DNA of 25,369 bases, from NCBI GenBank assembly GCA_904501795.1, contig CAJGCK010000011.1, positions 1 through 25,369 of the forward strand, read 5' to 3'. Under the pieces are notes generated by a model that did no database searches, had not been told where the DNA came from, and saw only the letters and a program-made list of their open reading frames with translations. This document shows, one piece after another, positions 1-8,068 of the stretch. Source of the stretch: an uncultured Clostridia bacterium (GTDB lineage Bacteria; Bacillota; Clostridia; Christensenellales; Borkfalkiaceae). Positions within the stretch are counted from its first letter, which is position 1. Every line of letters starts with the position of its first letter. The position numbers and the translations under genes are program-made.

Positions 1-798
1 ACCCTTTGGTTTGTTTTTGTACAAGAGTTTCATAGCGGGCACTGAAACGTGTATAGTATCGGCAATAACTTCCGTCGAAAGTTGATCGAATATCATCGCC
101 GAACCTACCGTTCCAACGTCCCTATGATGTAAGGGAGATTGAGCGTTATAAGTGTGCGTAACGTGTGATGCGCCGTTAGAAATTGCTTTTTCTACGTCCA
201 AATATTTTGCGCCCGTGTGACCGATTGATGAAATAACGCCATTTTTGGTTAAATGAGCAATTAATTGTTGTGCGTTTTCTACTTCGGGAGCAAGTGTTAC
301 TATTTTAATAGCGTTGCCACTGGCTAAATTGTACTCATCAAATACCTTTACATCGGGAACGGCAACGTATTCTAAAGGTTGCGCACCTTTAAACTTTTCA
401 GCAATAAACGGCCCTTCTAGATGAACGCCAAGCAAACTTGCGCCGTAGCCTTTATCGTTCTCTCGATATTCTTTTACCGAAGCAAGCGCTTTGGTAATAT
501 TCTCTACCGACTGGGTCATCGTCGTCGCTAAAAACCCAACCGTACCTTCCTTGGCAACGGTTTGGGCTATCGTTTTAAGAGCAACAACCGTTCCGTCCAT
601 CGCGTCAGCCCCACCTGCGCCGTGAATATGTACGTCTATAAATCCCGGCAATACTATACAGTCTTCGGGAAAAGATAGTTCTTCACCATTTTCAATAGGT
701 TCTTTCGATATTTTTTTAATCTTCTCGTCAAACGCAAGGTTGCATTTAATTACGCCGAATTCTTCGGTGTAAACGAGTCTATTTTTTATAGTTTTTAT
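1..798 (-). CDS. nagA: N-acetylglucosamine-6-phosphate deacetylase, cut by window edge
   Basis: Removes the acetyl group from GlcNAc-6-phosphate to give glucosamine-6-phosphate in the cytoplasm. My translation shows the amidohydrolase core of the NagA family in order: PGFIDVHIHG (metal-binding HxH), HLEGPF, SIGHTGA, THTYNA followed by LHHRDVG, and VIADTIHV. About 265 residues are visible of a family length near 380; the C-terminus lies beyond position 1. It follows the SIS deaminase gene in the same reading frame, separated by two stop codons (823-825 and 817-819). No ATG, GTG or TTG occurs in any frame between 780 and 822, so the start is uncertain. ATA at 796-798 or 787-789 matches the family N-terminus best; the first in-frame NTG codon (TTG, 649-651) would remove the N-terminal strand. 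The family call is secure; the start is not. Confidence 0.9.
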   Translation of the reverse strand, partial: MKTIKNRLVYTEEFGVIKCNLAFDEKIKKISKEPIENGEELSFPEDCIVLPGFIDVHIHGAGGADAMDGTVVALKTIAQTVAKEGTVGFLATTMTQSVENITKALASVKEYRENDKGYGASLLGVHLEGPFIAEKFKGAQPLEYVAVPDVKVFDEYNLASGNAIKIVTLAPEVENAQQLIAHLTKNGVISSIGHTGAKYLDVEKAISNGASHVTHTYNAQSPLHHRDVGTVGSAMIFDQLSTEVIADTIHVSVPAMKLLYKNKPKG

Positions 799-822
799 TT
801 TCGTAAAATTATTTTGTTAAGA

Positions 823-1908
823 TTATTTCGTGATAGTTACTTTATTTAATACCCTTGGCGAGTCTGGATTGTTTCCAACTGCACAACTAACTTTACAAGC
901 AAACATTTGAGCGAACAACGCAAAGAAGAATATTGAGCATTCTTCACCCAAACTATTATCGATAAACGCAACTTTCGCTTTGCCGTTATATTTATCGGCA
1001 ATATTTTCGTCGTCGGTAATCAAATATACGGGCGCAGACATAGAAAGCATTTTATCAATACTCTTAGATTGATCTTCAAAAGTGATTTTTGCTATATCGC
1101 TAGTCATCCCCTTAGCGCAATAGAACAACACGGGGGTCGTTTTATCTACCATAGCCATAGGCCCGTGATAGAAATCGCTTGAAGCATAACCTTTCATTTG
1201 TTTATAAGCCGTTTCTTGCAATTTTAACGCTTGCTCAAAAGCAATAGAATATGTCAAACCACGCGACAACACGAAACCGCCTTTCATACCAACCAACTCT
1301 TCGTTTGCAAATTGAGTCGTTTGAAGGTCAAGCGACGGAGTTAATTTCCTTACTTCTTCGGGTAATTTTTTTAAAGCGTCTAATAACTTGCCATCGTTTG
1401 CAAGTTCGGCAACCAACCACGCCGACAAGAAAAGTTGTGCGCTATACGTCTTAGTTGCAGCAACGCTCTTTTCTTCTTCCGCAGAGCAGAATAAGTGATA
1501 TTTTGCAGTTTTTGCCATTAAACTTTCGGTATTGTTGGTAATCGCAACGGTTATTGCACCTTGTTCGTTAGCGCGAATAATACTTTCGTTAACGTCTACC
1601 GCCATACCGCTTTGGCTACAACCTATAAACACCGTGTGACCGTAGTTAACCTTGCCGTTATAAACGGTTACGATAGAAGGAGCAACGTAGCCTGCACAGT
1701 ACTCAGTTTTTGTTTCTAACAAATACTTAAAATACATCATCGCATGGTCGCTAGTTCCTCTTGCGGATAACATAAATTGTTTTTTCCCGCTTTTTTCAAT
1801 ATCAGCCTTGATGGCTTTGATAGTTTGTTCGTTGTTTTTTAATATGTTTTCAAAAGTGCTTGAAGCGAAAGAAAGTTCTTTCCACATTAACGTTTCTAAA
1901 TAGTTCAT
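823..1908 (-). CDS. SIS-domain glucosamine-6-phosphate deaminase, NagB-II type
   Basis: Probably converts glucosamine-6-phosphate to fructose-6-phosphate and ammonia, the step after NagA. The 361-residue protein holds two SIS sugar-isomerase domains (about residues 35-170 and 205-340) and lacks the glutamine-amidotransferase half of GlmS. Typical motifs are ARGTSDHA, SQSG, EEKSVAATKTY, FEQALKLQETAY, SSDFYHGP and a C-terminus ending LNKVTITK, which together resemble the NagB-II/GlmS-isomerase group more than AgaS or FrlB. After SQSG it reads MAVD where the family usually has RSPD-like residues. The start ATG has a clear AAGGAG site about 6 nt upstream, and a good promoter precedes it. It is the first gene of the operon with nagA. 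The exact substrate is inferred from family and context. Confidence 0.85.
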   Translation of the reverse strand: MNYLETLMWKELSFASSTFENILKNNEQTIKAIKADIEKSGKKQFMLSARGTSDHAMMYFKYLLETKTEYCAGYVAPSIVTVYNGKVNYGHTVFIGCSQSGMAVDVNESIIRANEQGAITVAITNNTESLMAKTAKYHLFCSAEEEKSVAATKTYSAQLFLSAWLVAELANDGKLLDALKKLPEEVRKLTPSLDLQTTQFANEELVGMKGGFVLSRGLTYSIAFEQALKLQETAYKQMKGYASSDFYHGPMAMVDKTTPVLFYCAKGMTSDIAKITFEDQSKSIDKMLSMSAPVYLITDDENIADKYNGKAKVAFIDNSLGEECSIFFFALFAQMFACKVSCAVGNNPDSPRVLNKVTITK

Positions 1909-1933
1909 AACTGCTCCTTAAGTTTTTTATTTC

Positions 1934-1962
1934 ATTATACTCTTTTTATTTTTATTTTACAA
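1934..1962 (-). promoter_or_regulatory. Sigma-A-type promoter of the amino-sugar operon
   Basis: On the minus strand TTGTAA (1957-1962) is followed by 17 bases and then TATAAT (1934-1939). The spacing is ideal and the -10 is perfect. It lies about 26 bases before the start codon of the SIS deaminase gene. I saw no clear operator palindrome around it. Confidence 0.75.
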
Positions 1963-1984
1963 TAGTATTTACAGAAATTTTTTT

Positions 1985-4000
1985 TTAGTTAAGTGCGACG
2001 TCTTTTAATTTGTGGTATTTTTTTATCGCCACTTCTCTAATCTCGGGAACTTTTATCGCCCTTTCAAACACTTCATCACTTATTTTTTTTGCAAGGAAAA
2101 TATACTCCGTATCGTACACTAAACTACCTAATTCTCCGGACACTTTCCCACTTTGTCTACTACCTAAAATATCCCCACTACCACGCAACTTAAAATCTTT
2201 TTCGCTTATCTTAAACCCGTCCGAATTTTCCTTTATAACTTTAAGCCGTTCAATAGCGATTGGCGAGTTAGAATTCGTTAGTAAAAAACAGTAACTTTTT
2301 AGGTTTGACCTACCAACCCTTCCACGTAGTTGATGGAGTTGCGAAAGCCCAAATCTTTCAGCGTTATATATAACCATAACGGAAGCGTTTGGCACGTCCA
2401 CCCCGACTTCTATAACCGTGGTAGAAACTAATAAATCTATAAGTTTGTCCTTAAACGCGTACATAACGGCGTTTTTCTCTTTATCCTTCATTTTGCCGTG
2501 CAAAAGCCCTATCCTTAAACTTGGCAAACTTTCGGTTAAACTTTGATATAGTTCGGTAACGCTCATAAGCGTTCCTTCTTCGTCACCTTCGATTTTAGGA
2601 CAAACGAAGTATGCCTGTCTACCTTCTTTAACCTGGTTTTCGATAAATTTTAACATATCGTTATATTTATGTGAAGGCACTAAATTTGTTTGGATAGGTA
2701 TTCTCATCTTCGGCTTATCTAATATAGTCGTAATATCTAAATCGCCGTAAAAAATAAGAGATAGTGTTCTAGGAATAGGCGTTGCGCTCATGACCAAAAC
2801 GTCTGGCGTTACGCCTTTTGCTAACAAACTACTTCTTTGTGCAACGCCGAATCTTTGTTGCTCGTCGCACACGCAAAGGGAAAGTTTTTTAAATACAACG
2901 TCTTCTTGTATAACGGCGTGGGTGCCGACTAGTATGTTAACAAGACCTTCTTTAACCGCCTTTTTTATAGAAGTTTTTTCTTTAGCGCTAGTTGAGCCCG
3001 TTAAAATTTCTACGTTATAGTCGGGAAAAGCATTTTTTACGGCGTTAAAATTTTGCTGAGCAAGAACTTCCGTTGGCGACAATAAAACCGCTTGATAGCC
3101 ACTTGACACGCAAACGAAAACCGCGCACATGCTTACCGCCGTTTTACCACTTCCTACGTCGCCTTGCAAAAGTTTGTTCATAACCAAGGGACTTTTCATA
3201 TTAGAAAAAATGCCGTTAACCGCTTGTTTCTGGCCATCGGTAAACTCGAAAGGAAAACGTTTTACGATAAAATCAAGCAACTGTTTGTCCGTACAAGAAT
3301 ACTCGTTTGCCCTTGCCTGATTTCTATCGCCTTTAATAAATTTATAGGCGCTAATGAGTGAAAAATATTCTTCGGTTGCTATCCTGTTAGAAGCTTCTCT
3401 TAACTCTTGTTCATTACTTGGATTATGAACTGTTTTATATGCTGAATACAAATCGCCGAGCCCGTATTTTACTTGTAATTCACTGGGGATTATGCTTTTA
3501 GGTTTTTCAAGATTAACCGCAAGCAAACACGCCGAACGCATAACCTTTTGAGTGAGCGAGCCTTTTAGAGAATACTGCGGAATTATCCCTTGCATACGCA
3601 CTGAATTTTCTAAAAATTCATAAGTAGGATTTACGATTGAAGTTTGACCGTTACGATGGTTTACACGTCCGTAAAACAAATAGTCTTTGCCTTGAACGAG
3701 TTTAGACAGTACGTACGGTTGATTAAACCAAATAACAGTAAAAACAAAGCCTTCTTGCTCACAAACCGCTTTGACAAAACCACCCTTTCTCACCGCAAAA
3801 GCGTTCATAGGTATGCTTATTATTTTCCCAGGTGTTAAAACGAAATCGTTATGATATGCGTATTTTAACGATTGCGCTTGCCTTAAATCTAAATAAGCGC
3901 GCGGAAAATGACCGATAAGGTCCGCCGTATCGGTTATGCCCAACTTTTCTAAGTCTTTGGCACGTTTTTCATTTATTCCTTTAATCTTCGTTACTTCCAT
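1985..4000 (-). CDS. recG: ATP-dependent DNA helicase RecG
   Basis: Double-strand branch-migrating helicase that remodels stalled forks and Holliday junctions. The 671-residue protein has an N-terminal helix-hairpin-helix-like start (TKIKGINEKRAKDLEKLGI), an OB-fold wedge domain (about residues 55-130), Walker A GDVGSGKT (280-287), motif II at 379-382, SATPIPRT (motif III), and the C-terminal helicase lobe with VGVDVPNA and QLRGRVGRS. Length is normal for the family. Motif II reads DEQQRFG, where most RecG proteins have DEQHRFG. It lies downstream of fakA in the same direction, as in B. subtilis but without the sdaAB-sdaAA genes. The Shine-Dalgarno before ATG is weak, and a perfect hairpin ends 12 bases before the start codon. 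Confidence 0.97.
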   Translation of the reverse strand: MEVTKIKGINEKRAKDLEKLGITDTADLIGHFPRAYLDLRQAQSLKYAYHNDFVLTPGKIISIPMNAFAVRKGGFVKAVCEQEGFVFTVIWFNQPYVLSKLVQGKDYLFYGRVNHRNGQTSIVNPTYEFLENSVRMQGIIPQYSLKGSLTQKVMRSACLLAVNLEKPKSIIPSELQVKYGLGDLYSAYKTVHNPSNEQELREASNRIATEEYFSLISAYKFIKGDRNQARANEYSCTDKQLLDFIVKRFPFEFTDGQKQAVNGIFSNMKSPLVMNKLLQGDVGSGKTAVSMCAVFVCVSSGYQAVLLSPTEVLAQQNFNAVKNAFPDYNVEILTGSTSAKEKTSIKKAVKEGLVNILVGTHAVIQEDVVFKKLSLCVCDEQQRFGVAQRSSLLAKGVTPDVLVMSATPIPRTLSLIFYGDLDITTILDKPKMRIPIQTNLVPSHKYNDMLKFIENQVKEGRQAYFVCPKIEGDEEGTLMSVTELYQSLTESLPSLRIGLLHGKMKDKEKNAVMYAFKDKLIDLLVSTTVIEVGVDVPNASVMVIYNAERFGLSQLHQLRGRVGRSNLKSYCFLLTNSNSPIAIERLKVIKENSDGFKISEKDFKLRGSGDILGSRQSGKVSGELGSLVYDTEYIFLAKKISDEVFERAIKVPEIREVAIKKYHKLKDVALN

Positions 4001-4012
4001 ATCTTTACAAAT

Positions 4013-4039
4013 AAAGGGAAAGAACTCGTCTTTCCCTTT
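4013..4039 (-). terminator. Perfect hairpin between fakA and recG
   Basis: The arms AAAGGGAAAGA (4013-4023) and TCTTTCCCTTT (4029-4039) form an 11-bp perfect stem with a 5-base loop. On the minus strand it lies just after the fakA stop codon and is followed by only a short T-rich tail (TTTATTTG), so termination of fakA transcripts may be partial. On the plus strand the tail is TTTTATAATTTATT. It could instead attenuate or shape the 5' end of recG mRNA. Confidence 0.55.
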
Positions 4040-4045
4040 TATAAT

Positions 4046-5674
4046 TTATTCTAACGCTAAATAGTAGTAGTAAATGGGTTGACCGCCGTTATGAACTTCT
4101 ACTTCACAATCGGGCAAGTTTTCTCTAATTAGTTCGGCTAACCCCTCGGCTTCTTCTTCCTTCACGTCTGCGCCGTAATATAAAGTAATGATTTCTTCAC
4201 CACTACGCAATTTCTTTATTAGGTCTAGCGCTACTTGAGAAACTTCTTTACCGACTGCTAAAATCTTTTTATTGTCAAGCCCCATTATATCGCCGATTTT
4301 GAGTTCAAACCCGTCCATCTTAGTATTTCTAACGGCGTAGGTCACTTGACCAACGGTCACGCTGTCTATCGCGTGTATCATATTCGTCTTGTTTTCGTTA
4401 ACCGAAAGCTCTGGATTGAACGCTAACGCCGAAGCAAAACCTTGCGGAACGTTCTTTGTCGGTATAACGTGAATTATCCTGTTTTCTACTAACGATTTCG
4501 CTTGTTCAGCCGCGAGTATAACGTTCTTATTATTCGGGAAAACAAACACGTTGTCTGCATTTATTCTTTGAACGGCGTCCGCTATATCGCTTGCCGACGG
4601 GTTCATCGATTGACCGCCTTCTATAACGGCGTCAACCATAAGGTCTTTAAATATATTAGACAACCCTTCGCCAGCAGAAATAGCCAACATGCCCATTTGC
4701 TTTTTCTCTTCTTCGTACTTTTTCATTAAAGCACGGTTTTGTTCAAGCATGTTTTCTATCTTCAACTTGTCAAGTTCACCAAGCTCTAACGCCTTTGATA
4801 ACGCAACGCCCGGTTGGTTGGTATGAACGTGAACTTTTACAAGTTCCAAGTCGCCTATAACTATAACGCAGTCACCGATAGTCATTAGAGTTTCTCTCAA
4901 ACGCTCTATATCGGCAAGCGTTGTTTTCTTGTTTAAGTTTATTATAAAGAATTCAGTGCAATACGCAAATTCTATACTGCCTAAACTCATTATATCGGCG
5001 TGCTCCATAGCCGTGTCAACACTAGTTGAATCCGCCATTATCGAATCGCCACTAACCGTTTCGCCCATCAATGCTTTATACATACCTTCGTATAAACACA
5101 TCAACCCTTTTCCGCCAGCGTCAACAACGCCTGCTTTCTTTAAAACGGGAAGTAACGTGGGAGTTAATTTAACCGCTTCTTCACCTTTTGCTATAATTTC
5201 TGGTAAAAAAGTCTCAAAATCTTTGTTTTTTCCTTTGATTGATGAAGCGTGCTCAGCAACGATTCTAGCAACCGTTAAAATCGTACCTTCTTTGGGTTTA
5301 CTAACTGCGCCGTATGCTATTTGAGCGCCTGAAACTAACGCTTGCGCAAACAACTTAACGTCTATTTCTTCACAATTTTTTAGGTGATTACAAAACCCAC
5401 GTAAAACTTGTGATAATATAACGCCCGAATTTCCCCTTGCGCCACGAAGAGCACCTTTACTAACCGCTTCCGCAACGTCACTCACTTTGTTACTTTGGCA
5501 TTTTAATAATTCTTTAACTGCTGATTGAAAAGTTAACGACATGTTGGTACCGGTATCTCCGTCTGGAACGGGAAAAACGTTCAACGCGTCTATTTGTGCT
5601 TTATTTATTTCAAGAAGTTTTGCACTAGTCACAATCATCGACCTGAGCATCGCTCCGTTTATTATTTTTTGCAT
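4046..5674 (-). CDS. fakA: Fatty-acid kinase ATP-binding subunit FakA (DAK2/YloV family)
   Basis: Phosphorylates fatty acids presented by a FakB (DegV-type) carrier so that they can enter phospholipid synthesis. The 542-residue protein starts with a DhaL-type kinase domain carrying NVFPVPDGDTGTNM (residues 32-45), whose Asp residues bind Mg-ATP; the middle and C-terminal part match the YloV architecture. I chose ATG at 5672-5674 because TTTGGAG lies about 6 bases upstream; the in-frame TTG at 5686 overlaps that ribosome site and is unlikely. It lies 53 bases downstream of yloU in one transcription unit, and the yloU-yloV-recG order is conserved with B. subtilis. No FakB gene is present in this window. 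Confidence 0.93.
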   Translation of the reverse strand: MQKIINGAMLRSMIVTSAKLLEINKAQIDALNVFPVPDGDTGTNMSLTFQSAVKELLKCQSNKVSDVAEAVSKGALRGARGNSGVILSQVLRGFCNHLKNCEEIDVKLFAQALVSGAQIAYGAVSKPKEGTILTVARIVAEHASSIKGKNKDFETFLPEIIAKGEEAVKLTPTLLPVLKKAGVVDAGGKGLMCLYEGMYKALMGETVSGDSIMADSTSVDTAMEHADIMSLGSIEFAYCTEFFIINLNKKTTLADIERLRETLMTIGDCVIVIGDLELVKVHVHTNQPGVALSKALELGELDKLKIENMLEQNRALMKKYEEEKKQMGMLAISAGEGLSNIFKDLMVDAVIEGGQSMNPSASDIADAVQRINADNVFVFPNNKNVILAAEQAKSLVENRIIHVIPTKNVPQGFASALAFNPELSVNENKTNMIHAIDSVTVGQVTYAVRNTKMDGFELKIGDIMGLDNKKILAVGKEVSQVALDLIKKLRSGEEIITLYYGADVKEEEAEGLAELIRENLPDCEVEVHNGGQPIYYYYLALE

Positions 5675-5727
5675 ATATATCTCCAAATTAAAGAAAAAAC
5701 TGATTTATTTCGTATGGGATTATCTAA

Positions 5728-6075
5728 CTATTTAACGCCTTTAACGTTAACGTTTATAACGTCTACTATCATACCTGTAAATCGTTCGGTTTTATACTTT
5801 ATACTTTCTTTCAGTGCTTCGATAACGGCTTTTATCGATACGCCGTATTTTACTATCACCGATACGTCGATAGAAATTCTATCACCAACTGAGTGAACTT
5901 TTACACCCTTTACTTCAGAACCGAACTTGAAAAAACTAACGATCGAATCAACTAAATTCTTTGGAACGAACTCTACGATGCCATAGCAATCCATAGCGAC
6001 ACGTGAAACGAATCGCTCTATACTACTATCTGATATTAAGATTCTGCCGTAGATATTGTTAGTTTTTGCAGACAT
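5728..6075 (-). CDS. Asp23/Gls24 family envelope-stress protein (YloU-like)
   Basis: A 115-residue Asp23/Gls24-fold protein. Family members are small cytoplasmic or membrane-associated proteins linked to cell-envelope homeostasis, and YloU homologues almost always precede fakA. The protein shows the family pattern: a short N-terminus, IEQFVSR-like helix text (IERFVSRVAMDCYGIVEF), a central VHSVGDRISIDVSVIVKYG strand pair, and a C-terminal helix-strand ending VDVINVNVKGVK. No membrane segment is visible. The start ATG has GAGAGG about 6 bases upstream. It is the first gene of the minus-strand unit, behind a good promoter and divergent from rpmB. Its molecular role is not known. Confidence 0.9.
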   Translation of the reverse strand: MSAKTNNIYGRILISDSSIERFVSRVAMDCYGIVEFVPKNLVDSIVSFFKFGSEVKGVKVHSVGDRISIDVSVIVKYGVSIKAVIEALKESIKYKTERFTGMIVDVINVNVKGVK

Positions 6076-6100
6076 AATTACCTCTCATAACGATACATCT

Positions 6101-6129
6101 ATTTTACAATATTAATAACTTTTTTGCAA
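6101..6129 (-). promoter_or_regulatory. Promoter of the yloU-fakA(-recG) unit
   Basis: Minus strand: TTGCAA (6124-6129), 17-base spacer, TAAAAT (6101-6106), 26 bases before the yloU start codon. The match and spacing are good for the vegetative sigma factor. Confidence 0.7.
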
Positions 6130-6219
6130 GAGTTTAATATAAAATATTCGAAATTTTAGTTTTTTTTCTAGATTTTAAGTTTTTATCTTAAAAATTTTAT
6201 CTTTTTTAGGTTAAAATCG

Positions 6220-6248
6220 TTGCATTTTTTTTGTTTATATGTTAGAGT
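6220..6248 (+). promoter_or_regulatory. Possible rpmB promoter
   Basis: TTGCAT (6220-6225), 17-base spacer, TAGAGT (6243-6248), about 47 bases before the rpmB start. The -35 is good and the -10 matches at four of six positions. It lies back to back with the yloU promoter in a 220-base AT-rich divergent region. Confidence 0.45.
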
Positions 6249-6295
6249 ATTTGTTGTTGAAAAATAAAACGAATTCCCAACAGGAGGATAAAAAT

Positions 6296-6487
6296 ATGAG
6301 TAGAGTATGTAGCGTTTGTGGTAAAGGTAAGCTTTCTGGTAATTTGGTTAGCCACTCTAACCGTAAAACCCCTAAACTTTACGATGCTAACCTTCAAAAA
6401 GTAAGCGTAAAACACGAAAACGGTACTGTTTCTAAAGAATACGTTTGCACGAGATGTTTAAAAAGCGGTAAAGTAGAAAGAGCGTAA
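6296..6487 (+). CDS. rpmB: 50S ribosomal protein L28 (zinc-binding form)
   Basis: Structural protein of the large ribosomal subunit, 63 residues, the usual length. The start ATG at 6296 is preceded by AGGAGG with a proper gap; the frame is open upstream to 6239, but that part is not coding. Two CxxC pairs (CSVC near residues 5-8 and CTRC near 53-56) mark the zinc-binding C+ form, and GNLVSHSNRKTPK is the typical L28 core. It is transcribed alone, divergent from yloU-fakA, and ends in a strong terminator. The same divergent arrangement is found in B. subtilis. Confidence 0.97.
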   Translation: MSRVCSVCGKGKLSGNLVSHSNRKTPKLYDANLQKVSVKHENGTVSKEYVCTRCLKSGKVERA

Positions 6488-6504
6488 TTTTTATTTTAAT
6501 TATA

Positions 6505-6535
6505 AAAAATCACCAGCATAAAACTGGTGATTTTT
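6505..6535. terminator. Bidirectional terminator between rpmB and cysK
   Basis: The stem AAAAATCACCAG (6505-6516) pairs with CTGGTGATTTTT (6524-6535) around a 7-base loop, with T-runs on both strands. It serves rpmB from the left and cysK (stop at 6537) from the right. Confidence 0.9.
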
Positions 6536-6536
6536 T

Positions 6537-7463
6537 TTATTCGTAAAGTCCTGTAGACAAATATCTTTCGCCTGAATCGGGGAAAATTATTACTATATTC
6601 TTGTTTGAATTTTCTTCCTTTTTTGCGTATTCTATCGCAACGGCAAGCGCACCGCCCGAAGAAATTCCAACTAAGACACCCTCTTCTCTTGCAACCGTTT
6701 TAGCAAGCTCGAACGCCTTTTCATCTTTAACCATAGCAATATCGTCGGCAAGTGTTTTATCAAAGTTATCGGGAATAAAATTAGCTCCTATGCCTTGTAT
6801 TTTGTGCACCCCAACTTTTCCTTTGCTAATTAGCGGTGAGTTCGCTGGCTCGACTGCAATCGTTTTAATTTTAGGGTTTTGTTCTTTTAAGTATTTAGAA
6901 GTTCCACTAAAAGTTCCGCCCGTGCCTACGCAAGAAATAAAAACGTCAACTTTCCCGTCTAAATCACTGTAAATTTCTTTACCCGTGGTTTCGTAATGTG
7001 CGGTTGGGTTTGCTTTGTTATCGAACTGACCGATTATAATAGAATTCTCTGTTTCGCTAGCAATTTTCTTTGCAACTTCAATAGCGCCTTTCATACCAAG
7101 CGAACCGTCGGTTAAAACAACGTTCGCACCGTACGCTTTAAGCAAATTTACTCGCTCAATACTCATGGTACTAGGCATGGTAAGAATTAGGCGATACCCT
7201 TTCTTTGCACATATACTTGCAAGACCTATTCCAGTGTTACCGCTAGTAGGCTCTATCACCGTACCACCCGCCTTTATAAGCCCACGTTTTTCCGCGTCGT
7301 TTATCATATAAAGCGCCACCCTATCTTTTACACTACCAGCGGGGTTTTGTTTTTCAAGTTTAGCAAATAATTTTGCTTTCAGAGAAAATAGTTTTTCTAT
7401 CTTGTTCAACCTTAAAAGCGGTGTGTTCCCTATGAGTTCTTCTACGGAATTATATACTTTCAT
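6537..7463 (-). CDS. cysK: Cysteine synthase (O-acetylserine sulfhydrylase)
   Basis: PLP enzyme making cysteine from O-acetylserine and sulfide. The 308 residues have the usual CysK length. GSVKDR holds the PLP-binding lysine (residue 46), TSGNTG (73-78) is the substrate-binding loop, GTGGTFSG binds the PLP phosphate, and SSGGA follows near residue 266. There is no C-terminal CBS domain, which argues against cystathionine beta-synthase. GGAAG lies a few bases before the ATG. It is the last gene of rsmA-rdgB-cysK, 26 bases after rdgB, probably transcribed from the rsmA promoter and ending in the hairpin shared with rpmB. CysK and CysM are hard to separate by sequence, but CysK fits better. Confidence 0.95.
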   Translation of the reverse strand: MKVYNSVEELIGNTPLLRLNKIEKLFSLKAKLFAKLEKQNPAGSVKDRVALYMINDAEKRGLIKAGGTVIEPTSGNTGIGLASICAKKGYRLILTMPSTMSIERVNLLKAYGANVVLTDGSLGMKGAIEVAKKIASETENSIIIGQFDNKANPTAHYETTGKEIYSDLDGKVDVFISCVGTGGTFSGTSKYLKEQNPKIKTIAVEPANSPLISKGKVGVHKIQGIGANFIPDNFDKTLADDIAMVKDEKAFELAKTVAREEGVLVGISSGGALAVAIEYAKKEENSNKNIVIIFPDSGERYLSTGLYE

Positions 7464-7489
7464 AAATCTTCCTATCTAGAATTTTAATC

Positions 7490-8068
7490 TTAAAGTTTAT
7501 CTTTTATCATCTCAATTGCTCTGCCACGATGACTGATGGCGTTCTTCTCTTCAATCGTTGCTACGGCTAGCCCTTTATTAAGGTCATAACTATAAAATAT
7601 GGGGTCGTATCCAAAACCGTTCTCGCCCTGTGGTTCGAACATGATATACCCTTCCGTTTTTGCCGTTACGCTAATGCTTTCTCCGTTTGGTTTATAGTAA
7701 ACTATACAGCAAGTAAAACACGCTTTTCTATCTTCTTCATTAGTGAATTTTTGCATGTTTTTCAGTAGTAATTTATTGTTGTTTTCATCTATTCCGTCGC
7801 CCGCGTATCTTGCACTATAAACGCCCGGCGCACCGTTTAACGAGTATACGCAAAGACCACTGTCGTCGGCAAGCGCAGGTAAGTTTAACGCAGTAGATAC
7901 GGCTTTTGCTTTTATGTAAGCGTTTTCATAAAACGTTTCCCCCGTCTCTTCAACGTCTTCAAAAAAACCCATTTCCGCGGATGAAACCACTTCGAATTCA
8001 GGTAGCATTTTTCTAATTTCTTTAAGTTTATTTTTGTTGCCCGTTGCTAAAACTATACGTTGTTTCAC
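7490..8068 (-). CDS. rdgB: XTP/dITP diphosphatase (RdgB/HAM1 family)
   Basis: Hydrolyses non-canonical purine triphosphates (dITP, XTP) to keep them out of DNA and RNA. The 192 residues are full length: TGNKNKLKEI at the N-terminus (residues 9-18) binds the nucleotide, ADDSGLCV holds the catalytic acidic residues, GAPGVYSARYAG, GFGYDPIF and SHRGRA complete the family signature. The start codon is GTG (8066-8068), overlapping the rsmA stop by four bases (GTGA), with AAGGAAA about 10 bases upstream; translation is probably coupled to rsmA. Confidence 0.96.
   Translation of the reverse strand: MKQRIVLATGNKNKLKEIRKMLPEFEVVSSAEMGFFEDVEETGETFYENAYIKAKAVSTALNLPALADDSGLCVYSLNGAPGVYSARYAGDGIDENNNKLLLKNMQKFTNEEDRKACFTCCIVYYKPNGESISVTAKTEGYIMFEPQGENGFGYDPIFYSYDLNKGLAVATIEEKNAISHRGRAIEMIKDKL

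Noticed and set aside
4929..5324. Plus-strand 131-codon frame inside fakA
   Set aside because: It is the mirror of conserved fakA coding sequence on the other strand and has no ribosome site or domain.
6239..6295. Longer L28 with 19 extra N-terminal residues
   Set aside because: AGGAGG stands before the inner ATG at 6296, and L28 proteins start with the MSRVC-like text.
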